Positions 55,101 to 64,000 of a DNA stretch of 64,000 nt are shown piece by piece. The position numbers were made by a program, and so were the translations under genes. A model generated the notes under the pieces. It was not told the DNA's origin. It saw only the letters and a program-made list of their open reading frames with translations, and ran no database searches. Source of the stretch: Bryopsis sp. KO-2023 (Eukaryota > Chlorophyta > Ulvophyceae > Bryopsidales > Bryopsidaceae); contig BSYQ01000007.1 of assembly GCA_030272585.1 (NCBI GenBank), positions 2,050,001-2,114,000 of the forward strand. The letters run 5' to 3'. Position 1 is the first letter of the stretch. Each line of letters opens with the position of its first letter.

Positions 55101-57291
55101 GGAAATACCCTCCCTTTCGTCTCAGGAAGGGTCGAGAGAGTTTCATCAAAAATTCGTTTCCCCACACTCACACTTGCCGAGATCATCAGTGATGTGTGCA
55201 AGGATTTTGTGGGTTATGTTCAGTCGTTTCCATGGATTGATTTGTACTTCCTCCATGGTTTCTGACACCCCCACTGTATCGCTATCCTGCAGGACAACCG
55301 ATCAGAAAAAAAAGCCTCAAACAAAGCCGATACAACTCAAGATTCAATCAGAACCGCTTCGAAGCGGTGGAATTCCACATGCACATGGTTTTTTTGTTTC
55401 CTCCGAGAAAGAAAAAATAATGCTGGCGTTGCAATCCATCCCACGGAAACTGCTTCGAAAGATGTGAGTGAAGCTCTCTTAGGTAAGTTATTCAACTTCA
55501 GTAAACCCAAAAAAATGCACCTGCTGTCCAGCAAGCTCCTGGAAAGTTGCCTTCAATTGGAGCAGCGAATTCATGCTTTCGCAGAGGTTGTGGAAATCCT
55601 TTATGTCTGGCTTTCCTTGCAACGATTGCAACCTTGACAGAAGCTTGGGGACTTCAGTCACCTGCTTTGCAAAAAGAAACCAGCTACCATTGTCGAATAA
55701 ATTGAAAAAGACCTCGGATAGCTGAGTACATGTGATGATGCCGTCTTAAAAACATAAAAATAAATAAATATATTTTAGTTCAGATATGAATTTTGTGTTT
55801 GAGAATTTGCGACTTACTGGCTTAATGATTTCCCTGATGGTGTGCATTGCATCCGAGTGGGAAATCAGTGTTTCGATAGTGTCCAAGCGATCATTGATCA
55901 CATCCAGATTCACCAAAGGCCTCAGAAACCAAAGCCTCAGGAGCTGGCGGCCCTGAAACAACATCGACCCCACAACAAGTTGTGTCATACATTCATCTGC
56001 AGAGATCTAAAAAAAAATCGCGGCCATTTTTTGTTCCAAGTTACAACTTGATGGAGGATGTCCTTTCAACAATCTGGACGGGTGGTTTTGTGTATATGCA
56101 GGGTGGAATATGCTCACCATGCCCGTCAGGCAACGATTAAACATTCCAAACACGCTGAATCCTTCCTTCGCCCGACCGATTCCCATTGCTGAAGGATGTC
56201 GCTCCTCTTGAAAGATCTGGAGGCCTCGGAGTGTCAAAGGGTCGATCATCAAGTAGCTACAACACACGAAACCCCATGATGCTTTGGTGGCTGGAACGAC
56301 CATTGCTCTATACACGCCAGGTAGTGCACAGCTCACCCACTCATGCTGGCCTCAGCAATCCTCTCTACGCTCGTGAAGCTCGCGCTGGGCATCCCCCCCT
56401 CCTCGCTGGCTTCTACACCTGACTGCGACAAACCTTCCTGCAAAAGAACCATCCAAGCCCTTCGTTGTTTCGGCACATTCCCCAACGAGTGCTATTCAAA
56501 TACTTGTGCCATTCTACCTTCTGCATGATCGCGATAAGAGCGCCGGCTGCCTGCACTTGCTGGCGTGCAGACAGATTCAAGTGGGCGTTCAACCAATGCA
56601 GTCTGTCTTGAGGTTTCGCATCGCTGAGCATCCCTTGGACATGCAGCGACTGGAGCCATCGAATCGCCTAGCAAGAGCAACCAATTCAATGGAAGAGAGA
56701 TGCACACACTCCCCCCCCCCCCCCCCCCGGTTCAAACAATAAACCGCGTGGATAGATCTGCACCTGCTCGTATTTAAAGATGGAGCTCCTCTCGAAGCGT
56801 ACACACGTTTCTTCTCCCTGGGGATGAATTGGCTGCTTGGCGGCGGCGATGAAAGCTTCGTCGGATTTGCTGCTGATGTAGAGCACGACCGGATCGGCAT
56901 GGAGTTTCGCCAGCTGGAGCATCTGATCGATCATGGGAAAAAGTTTTGAGACATGAAAATTTCCAGAAAAGAGCTTTCGGCAGGACACCAATCGGGAAGC
57001 TTTGCTTGCCTGGAAAGCAAGAGGTCCATCGCTCTCATCCACCGCCTGCATGACTTGTATCTGCAACGCATGGCCCTTTTTAGCTCAGGGGAATGTACCA
57101 GAGAGTCGAAAAAAAAAGGGGAAGGAAAGGGCCTCCTCTTGTCGCACCTCTCCTGCGTCCTGATGAAAGGACGCGATGCCGAGCCTGTTCGATTGATAGC
57201 AACACGCCATGAAAACTCCGGACGAACAGCTGGGGTCCGTCGACGGATCGGCGGCGCACGAATCCTGCCCAGTATTCGTTTCAGTGTTCAT
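52132..57291 (-). CDS. MSH5: MSH5, meiotic MutS homologue, many exons
   Basis: Exon-sized blocks appear in family order from ATG 57291 to TGA 52134-52132. The N-terminal block is MACCYQSNRLGIASFHQDAG. A connector follows (KLFPMIDQMLQLAKL), then lever/core segments: RLHWLNAHLNLSARQQVQA, LQIFQEERHPSAMG with GFSVFGMFNRCLTGM, LLRLWFLRPLVNLDVINDRL, and a block with VYVPQVGYLVQI. The ATPase domain has Walker A GPNASGKS (exon start 53708), FVPAD, STFMVDLTQ and Walker B LLIIDEFGK. The C-terminal helix-turn-helix segment is HACGLPTDVVQRAIKI and the last exon includes LASLDLEDDQAVIEFLEKAQ. MSH5 pairs with MSH4 to stabilise crossover intermediates in meiosis and has no mismatch-binding domain. Exon borders are approximate. 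Some predicted joins near 54.0-55.3 kb are unresolved, but no clear inactivating change was established. Confidence 0.88.
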
Positions 57292-58020
57292 TCTTGCGGG
57301 TTCGAAAGTTGTCAAATAGATGCGTTGATCGATATTTCAGTGGAGGAGATACGTTCGAGGGCTCTTCACCAGAAACGATCATTCTGTTGTCTGGGCAACG
57401 TCTGACAAATACGCTCATAAGCGTGGACTGGGCAGTCTGGAGCACACACCCAGTTTTCTGGCGCTGATGGCGGCTTGTTGTCTAATCAATAGTGTCCGAC
57501 CTTTTGAGATTTCACGCGTTGGGGAGCGACGCCATTCTGGTGCGAGTTTAGTAACGAGTTGTAACGATTTGAATACTGGGGAGCCTGCACTGGTTCAGGT
57601 GCACGGGCAAAGATGGAGGAAGCTTTGCGGGGCCAAAACATCGCACTTTGGGTAGCAGGGAACAGCAGGGGGGGGGGATGATCAAGTTTCTTTTGAACTC
57701 CAGAGGGAAGCAAAGGACAGTTGTGCTTTCCTTGCGTGTGAAAATGCAAAGTTTTGCCTTTCACGAAAAAACGAACAGGTGGAGCACAAAAGAACAAACA
57801 TGGCATGTTGTGGAATGAAAGAACAAAAATGCGCACACGTCAAATCGAACTTGTTAAATGTGGTGGTCGGACGTGTCAATTGGTTCTTTTTTTGGTGCTC
57901 GTTTTTTCGCGATTTGCGTAACGGGGGACAGCTTTCTGTCATCTTCCGACAGAAGCGTGAAAACGCGAAGGTGTGGAGAGCGCCAAAAGTGACGCCTGGT
58001 GTGACCTTTTACGGCGAGGA
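57292..58020. promoter_or_regulatory. shared intergenic region between divergent MSH5 and BAH-PHD genes
   Basis: About 730 bp separate the two divergent start codons. A G tract lies near 57669-57678. No TATA box or other element can be assigned with confidence. A bidirectional promoter is possible from the arrangement alone. Confidence 0.35.
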
Positions 58021-58656
58021 ATGTCAGGGAAGCTTTCGGAGCTCGGTGGGGTGGCCGAACCTTCCTTTGTGCACGGGCAATACTCGTTCAAGCGCGACGA
58101 CTGTGCGCTGATCAACGCGGGAGGGGCTGCAACCAAAGCTTACATTGGGCGTATTCGAAGCATCACCGCCAAAGGGGGTGCGGACAATGTCAAGATCCAA
58201 ATAGCGTGGTTTTATCGCCCCGAAGAGACGAAATCTGGGCGGCAAGCTTTTCACGGGGAGAAAGAGGTTTTCCAGTCGGACCACCTCGACTGGTGTCACA
58301 AGAACGCCATAATCGGGAAATGTCGAGTATTGACGCTGGAGGGGTACCAAAACCTGACCGCTATCGGGGAAAACGACTTCTATTGTCGTTTTTTCTACTC
58401 CCCGTCCTCCGGGGAATTCAGCCCTGACGACGTTCCCGTGTTTTGTCTGTGCGAAATGCCATACAATCCGGACAGGGTGATGATAGCGTGCGATAAGTGC
58501 GACGAGTGGTTTCATCCGGAATGCTTGGGCTTGTCTAAAGGGGAGGTCGATCAAGTGGTGCGGTCAAGTCAGCCATTCGTGTGTCCACAGTGCGTGGCTC
58601 AGTTGGCGCCCGAAACCGAAGAAGCGAACGACCGATTCACTTCTCTAGAAAGATAG
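58021..58656 (+). CDS. BAH-PHD chromatin reader (EBS/SHL-like), single exon
   Basis: A 211-aa protein from ATG 58021. A BAH domain covers about residues 18-137 (AYIGRIRSITAKG, IAWFYRPEET, FQSDHLDWCHKNAIIGKC, FYCRFFYSP). A PHD finger covers about 140-195 (CLCEMPYNPDRVMIACDKC, DEWFHPECLGL, FVCPQC), with the full Cys4-His-Cys3 set and the aromatic Trp of histone-tail readers. The order and short length match plant EARLY BOLTING IN SHORT DAYS / SHORT LIFE proteins, which read H3K27me3 through BAH and H3K4me through PHD. Histone specificity here is inferred. It is intronless, unlike its neighbours. Confidence 0.88.
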   Translation: MSGKLSELGGVAEPSFVHGQYSFKRDDCALINAGGAATKAYIGRIRSITAKGGADNVKIQIAWFYRPEETKSGRQAFHGEKEVFQSDHLDWCHKNAIIGKCRVLTLEGYQNLTAIGENDFYCRFFYSPSSGEFSPDDVPVFCLCEMPYNPDRVMIACDKCDEWFHPECLGLSKGEVDQVVRSSQPFVCPQCVAQLAPETEEANDRFTSLER

Positions 58657-59859
58657 TCACGCTGGTCGGAGCGAGGGAGGAGGGAAAGAGAGAGAAAGAA
58701 AGAAAGATTTTGAGTAGACAGGAAATTCTGTTTTCGTTCTTTGGACGCCACATAGACAAGAACCGATTCAGGGAGGCTGGCGGAATGTTCTGTGCCATGC
58801 TGGGAAAAAAAAACACATGAAAATCACAAAAAACAGAGGGCAATCGGGATCAAATTGAAATGAGCGAGGGGAATGATGTAGATTAGGTGAACTACTAGAA
58901 CTACTACTTTCAGTTTTGGCGAATCCGAAAAGGTGTCGATCACAGGGAGGAGAAAAAAGCCTCAGAAGAACATAGGGATATGTGTAGATCTTTTTTTTAT
59001 TAATGGGGTTGATGGGTTGGTGGGTGCACTCTTTGCTGCGAAAAAAAAAAAAAAAAAGATGCGCGATAAATGTCGATCTTCGTTTTTAATTGAGTTGATG
59101 GGTTGGGAAGTTTGTGGGGGGGGCAAAGGGCATGTGCCACCTTGTAGGATGTGTTTTTTGGTTTTCGTTTTTTTCTATTTTTCAAATGAAGCTTCTCGGA
59201 ATCTGCTATGAAAAGAAAGGGGGGGATGGGTAGTGTAGTTGGATAAAAGGGAAAAAAACCATAGAGGGCTTGAAAAAAAAATCGAATGAAAACAAAAAAG
59301 GAAAAAAGGGGGGTGGGGGGAGAAGGGAATTTTCAAGAAATATTTTGCTACCAATTGTGGACACATCCTCATTATCGTGGTGTGATCGCACATGGAATTG
59401 TTGAAGGGATGAAAATTAAGATATGAAGATGATTCTCGTTTGCATTTTATCTGGTGGTGGTGGTGGTTTTTTTCTATGTTTTTTTTTAATCCATTCTGGC
59501 TCAACACTCGCATTTTATCACTTGTTGAAGTTCCTTTCGTGTGAACAGCATACCCCAACTCGCAAGCAGAATTAGCCATCCGTCGCCGTGTTTCAATATG
59601 GATTGTGCAGGTTTCTCTCCAGTCCTATTCTGGGATTGCTGCTGAGTTCATCCATTACAGATGCTCCCCACATTCTTCCCAAACTCTAGATTTATCTATT
59701 ACCCCTGTCCAAGACTGTTTCTAACTGCTACTTCGATGAAACCCTCGTTCTACACCCCATCGACCCAAAAAGAGGACAATATATCGCCACCAAAAATCTT
59801 CCAGCTCTGTGCACTCAATTATTTCAACCTCTCCCCCCTCCACCCAACTCCCCCCTCCT
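58657..59859. other. intergenic, simple-repeat rich
   Basis: Contains GAAA-type repeats (58689-58706), A tracts (59041-59057), a near-duplicated pair of short blocks (GTTGATGGGTTGG at 59009 and TGAGTTGATGGGTTGG at 59091) and no recognised gene. Confidence 0.4.
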
Positions 59860-61587
59860 TCATGCTGACACTACAGGACCCCAATCAAATCCACCAAAAA
59901 GAAGATTACATTCATTCACCAACTGCCTATCGTGACATATGCAATGGAACAAAGGACCATGGAAGAGTTCCCAACACATGGGGTATCTTCTATCCTGCCC
60001 TATGCAAAGACATTCCACTGCTTCCAAAAATAGCATGGCTGCATGAACATCATCCAGTGTGGGAACGCAAGCAGATTCTCGCTTATCCATTTCCTCAAGC
60101 AAACGTGACCTGGCAATCCATCGAAAAAATGCCACCCCAAAAAGTTGGAAATATCCGAAAATAGTTGAGCAATTGAGCCGTTGGGTTGGATCCGCATGAA
60201 ATCACAGTAGAATGACATGCTTAGTTGCACACTGCACGGGTATACAACACCTTTACCTGTCCTGGATTTGAAGAACCAAAGCTTTGCAGTGGAATTCCTC
60301 CAGAGCTCCACAGGTGAACAGAAATCCGCAAGCCATCACGACCACATCTACTGGGTCTGACGGGATATCTGGCACTCTCGGCTGGCTTTCGTTCAGCTGA
60401 ATCGTGTCGCCTTCCAGCCATTTCGACGGTGGATCTTGCGGACAGCAAACTCGTTCGTGTACCGACCGCAACCCCAGCCGCGCGTACGCCGCCCGCCTCA
60501 GCGAACCGAGCACTTTGTGCACCGATCTTTGCTTCAAACTTCCAGTGGAAACCCCACGCACAAACACCTGCCCGGTTCACGTGAAGACAACAATGCTGTA
60601 AATGAAATTCATCGGTTCGCGAGGTGGGCAAGCGCGGGACTGGACAGGATTGATACTTTTGCGGTACTCGCGTCGGGTCGCCTGTTTCCTGCGACTCGCC
60701 TGTCTAGTCCTCAGAATGAAAGTCAGCAAGTGCTGCGACGTCTGTGGCGAAGGCTCGATTGGTGTATAGTGCGATATCGCTTTCTGGCATTGGCCGCACC
60801 ACGCGTCTTCCGACATGCTGCCCAACTTGGTCACAGCGGCTTCAAACTTGGCGACCCCGTCGGCATTTTCCAACACGTGCTTAGCTATCCACTGAGGCTG
60901 CCCGTTCAAGACGTCGTTGCCGCAAACCCCCGCAATTGCTGGCAGCTGGCTCTCCGTCAGACCCAAGGTTTCAAGGAGGAGGCCTTTGTCGACCATTTCG
61001 ACGTAGATCCCCCCTTCTTCGTCGAATTCTATGGTCTGAGAGTCGAAGTATCGCTTGATGCCGCAATACATCAGAAAGTCGGTGTCGCACGTCAACACCC
61101 CACACGCTTGTTCCGAAACTGCAAGCCAGGCGGCCTCGTGGTCGGCTTCGCCGTTCGCAAAGTAGACCCGACATCCCGCTCGTCGAAAAGCCTGGTTGAG
61201 GTATTCCACGCAAGAAAGGGGTGAGTGCCAAACTTGTAGATTTCGAGGAATCTCTTCCCGAATAGTACTCTCGTTCAACCTCTGCACGGCCTTCAGATCC
61301 ATCTTTCGCCTCTTTATCCACGTGCCGATCTTGTCGTCGTCAACACCAGCGTCCAGGACGACCAACAGCTCGAACCCGGCCTTCCGAAACGCGTTCACGT
61401 CGAGCATCACCTTTTCCAGCATGTCCTCGAAGTCCCAGATCAGGGTGTTCCGCCATATATATCGATCAGAACACCCGAGGACGTCAAAGACAAGCACGTT
61501 CTCGTTCTCGCTATCCGCAAAGTTCCGTAGATCCACGCGCTGGTAACACTGCGAGCGCAGAAAACTAGCCATGTGCCGAACTCCCAT
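59860..61587 (-). CDS. PIN/XPG-type nuclease-like protein (Asteroid-like)
   Basis: The main exon starts at ATG 61587 (MGVRHMASFLR) and stays open to 60577. It shows FEN1/XPG-family metal-site motifs: LVFDVLG near the N-terminus, LLVVLDAG, FANGEADHEAAW, LTCDTDFLMY and AGVCGND. Order and spacing fit the Asteroid/XPG-like PIN group. Downstream blocks at about 60571-60257 (SVHKVLGSLRRAAYARLG) and 60109-59860 (LDDVHAAMLFLEAVECLCIG) join to each other in phase through a GTAAAG donor and a CCAG acceptor, and probably belong to the same gene. The intron between the first and second block could not be defined: both are in the same frame with one TGA at 60579-60577 between them. Role inferred: structure-specific DNA/RNA cleavage or a related non-catalytic function. 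Confidence 0.7.
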
Positions 61588-62611
61588 ACTTTCCCAACAG
61601 CCAACTGAAGTTGGCCCAAATGCGCTTGTCGAAAAATTGCACACATCCAGAAACTCGAGATGTATTTTTGTATGCTCAGTTGTACTGCTGATGCACTGAA
61701 CGCTGGAAGCTTCCGTTTTGTTTGTTTGTGTGCTTGCTTTCAAGCTGTTCCAACCATACTAACAATTTTCCCAGGTAGCATTGTAATCATTAACCATAGA
61801 TAATTTGTTGTTATTGGCAAAAAGAGGCCATCATCCCCCACACTGGCAGAGGACACACAACTGTCAACTCCATGCAAAAGACCCACCCGAAAAGCTTCTT
61901 GCATTCCAAAAAGAAAGGAAAGAACAAAACCACCTTTGGAGTAAAAATTCCATAGGTGAACCAGGTGTCGGGGCATCACTGTCCCAACAATATTGAAATG
62001 GAATCCAGAAAAATCAGCAAAAGTGTTCAAAACATAAAGTAACCGCCAAGCATATTGGGCTGTCTCAAGCACCGAAGGGTGCCAACGCTTTTTCCGATTG
62101 AAATGTGTTTCCTGCTCTTCCATGGAGCTTTCATGAACTGCAAGTGGATGGTGTTGTGACCAAAAATCACACCCACCGGTCTCCTGATGCTCCTACTGAA
62201 TCAATATCAGAATCACTGTTGGACAAACAGGCATAGGATATTTCCTGTTCATTGGATGCTTATCGAGTTTTTCTTTTTCCCCTGCTTCCTCTTCTCTTCT
62301 GGCAGTTCTTTCAAATCGGGATTTCGTTCAAGGAAAAAAGTTAAATTAAACCAGAGGTGAATTCAGCTTCCTAAATATCGTTGAGGGACAAGAAGAGTAA
62401 ACTCCCTTTTTCCCCTAGTTTAGCCACTTAACGTTCGATACTGGTATCATCTTCTTCTGTGATTTCCTAACACCGCCCTTTCTACTGACAATAGGATATA
62501 CCGATTTGATGGTTCCAACTCCAGGGTTTTGTTCAAGAAAAAAGGTGGGGGAGGCATAAGCATTCAAGAATCAATTAATAGATCGACCAGTGATCAAAGG
62601 TTGCAGCGAGG
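61588..62611. other. intergenic
   Basis: No gene is recognised. The first part is likely the promoter and 5' UTR of the PIN-domain gene. The rest is AT-rich without clear features. Confidence 0.35.
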
Positions 62612-63376
62612 ATGGTCGACCTGTTATGGAGGTGAGCAAGGTTCTGCCACTCCTTTCTTTCATTGAGTTCTGCCAGTCCTTTCAGCTTGGGACAGATTCT
62701 CTCGATCCATCCCAATCAATCATCCAGTACATTGCGTGGCAGTTTTTCAGACAATCCTTATCGATTCACCGACACCCTTCCGCGACGCTCTGCTCGCCAT
62801 TTTTCCGCTTTCTTACGCTCGTGCCAAATAGACATCGTTTTTCCAGATCTGAATCAGCGAGCAGGAGCCGACAGTGCAGAGGTGTTTGGAGTCGATGTTG
62901 ATGTTCGCTTCGAGTCGTGTGCCTGCGGGCCCGTCCCAAATCGCGTTGGCTCGGCCGGGGTTGCAAAGAGCTACTCAAGGCTCACCCCACCACCACCACG
63001 CTCGACGCCTCAACCAGAGAATCGTCACAGTCAGAGGAAAAGACGCTGAGGGGGAGGGCAACGTGGTGAGTGGTCGAAAAACTCAGAAGCACAAAATGAA
63101 GATCTGAAATCAAAAAAACAGCTGCAAACAAAAAAGAATTGCATTGTGCCAGGTAAAAACACTTCCCATGAAATCCAGGGCAATCAGAGAGATCTGATGC
63201 ACCAAAGAGAAATTTTCCCCCTAACTTAACCAAAAAATTGACAACATCTCCTTTCAAAATGCTGACTCCACCCTCCCTCCTGCTCCATCGACACACCTGT
63301 TTTCCTTTTCCGAATTTTATCAGAGTCGGAACCCGCATGCGATGAGTGTTTTTCCTTTTCGTCTCATAAAATTCAG

Positions 63377-63566
63377 GATGCTGTGAATGACCTTCTGGAT
63401 AAAGCTGAGGCGTTGATGGCTGAGGTGGGTGTGATACAAGCAGAGGCCACCAAAGTCGATACCTCCACCTCGTCAGAAAACCCTCGTGTTGCGCTTCATT
63501 GCGATGTGAATGGATGCACGATCGCTCCGGTGGTGGACGAGGCATCGGCCAGCAAAGGTCCACCAG
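63377..63566 (+). CDS. possible coding exon, unrecognised
   Basis: The exon-like block follows TTCAG and ends at CCACCAG|GTCAGT. It reads a helical N-terminal part (DAVNDLLDKAEALMAEVG) then VALHCDVNGCTIAPVVDEAS. The upstream region 62612-63080 has further open stretches and GT/AG sites that might be earlier exons, but no consistent joining was found. A faint resemblance of the helix to LUC7-type central helices is too weak to name it. Confidence 0.3.
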
Positions 63567-63600
63567 GTCAGTCAGACCTTCCCAGAGATATTAAATAATT

Positions 63601-64000
63601 TAATTTAATCGAAATAGTTTTACTCAAGGCCAAAAGGCTGAGTGCAGCCCATTAACGGGAATGCGGTGTAGTCTGACTCAGAAGTAAACCACCGTTTCAT
63701 CCCAATGTCTATAAAAAGCGCTCTACCCCAGATATTGAGGTTTTTCACATCCTACCTGGATTTTAACTGGGGTGAAGAGATCTGCGGTTATCTCCAATTG
63801 CACTAGGTAGTCTTTGCATGAGCAAGAAAAAAGCAGCAGGAACAAAAGAAAAGGGAAACAGAATTCTCCCAAGACCAGAGGCGATCCATTCTTGTTTGCT
63901 GCTTTCCTTATGAAGCCTGCCATTGAATTCGTTGCGGAAATTTTCCAGGCACGAAATTCTCTGGGGAGGACGAACAATCTTCAGAGAAAGATCTCATGGT
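63601..64000. other. window end, unassigned
   Basis: No feature can be supported. A plus-strand AG-rich stretch near 63900-63990 could be an exon of a gene running off the window. Confidence 0.25.

Noticed and set aside
63377-63566. LUC7-like splicing factor exon
   Set aside because: Only a short helix resembles the family; the expected zinc-finger motifs are not found in the surrounding frames.

Overview
The window is nuclear DNA of an intron-rich eukaryote. Host genes have GT-AG introns of roughly 50-420 bp, poly-pyrimidine/poly-purine runs are common, and there is no operon or ribosome-binding-site structure. The gene set mixes signals: a calcium-dependent protein kinase and a BAH-PHD reader (typical of plants, algae and many protists) sit beside an XK-related-like membrane protein (best known from animals and some protists). 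I infer an alga or other protist with an expanded, transposon-rich genome; the lineage cannot be fixed from this sequence.

Left arm (1-20.8 kb). An XK-related-like exon lies on the minus strand at the edge. It is followed by an 11-exon Sas10/UTP3 ribosome-biogenesis gene (1791-6150), a 4-exon CRAL-TRIO/Sec14-like gene (6650-8133) and a 3-exon CDPK with four EF hands (10374-12608). Next comes a coiled-coil, tail-anchored protein gene (14103-15621) whose second exon is broken by a 180-bp MITE. A 5'-truncated, frameshifted kinesin fragment (17956-19232, minus) may sit inside an exon of an unrecognised plus-strand gene. A perfect 69-bp inverted repeat (20598-20752) lies just outside the transposon block.

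Centre (20866-51209). This is one 30.3-kb stack of six transposons, each bounded by its own target-site duplication (TSD). The outermost is Ty3-B, a minus-strand Ty3/gypsy chromovirus with TSD GTTTC. Ty3-A (TSD AGCAC) is inserted in its 3' LTR. hAT-1 (8-bp TSD CTCCCCGG) is inserted in its pol between RNase H and integrase, and hAT-1 itself contains Ty3-C (TSD ACTTC). hAT-2 (TSD TTCGTTAG) is inserted in its reverse transcriptase and contains hAT-3 (TSD ATCACGTC). Removing the insertions leaves a Ty3-B of about 9.5 kb with ORF0, gag, pol and an extra 3' ORF, and a hAT-1 of about 6.1 kb with a BED-finger transposase and a second, convergent, unrecognised gene. Ty3-A and Ty3-C have identical LTR pairs and uninterrupted polyproteins. 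Ty3-B LTRs differ at three positions, and its pol carries one stop codon.

Right arm (51.2-64 kb). A many-exon MSH5 (meiotic MutS homologue) gene is on the minus strand (52132-57291). It is divergent from an intronless BAH-PHD gene (58021-58656). A PIN/XPG-like (Asteroid-type) nuclease gene follows on the minus strand (59860-61587), then weak, unrecognised coding signals to the end of the window.

The host genes are unrelated housekeeping, signalling, meiotic and chromatin functions with no sign of a shared pathway. The organised biology here is the transposon stack, above all the two-gene hAT family with its GATC-rich ends and its deletion derivative.
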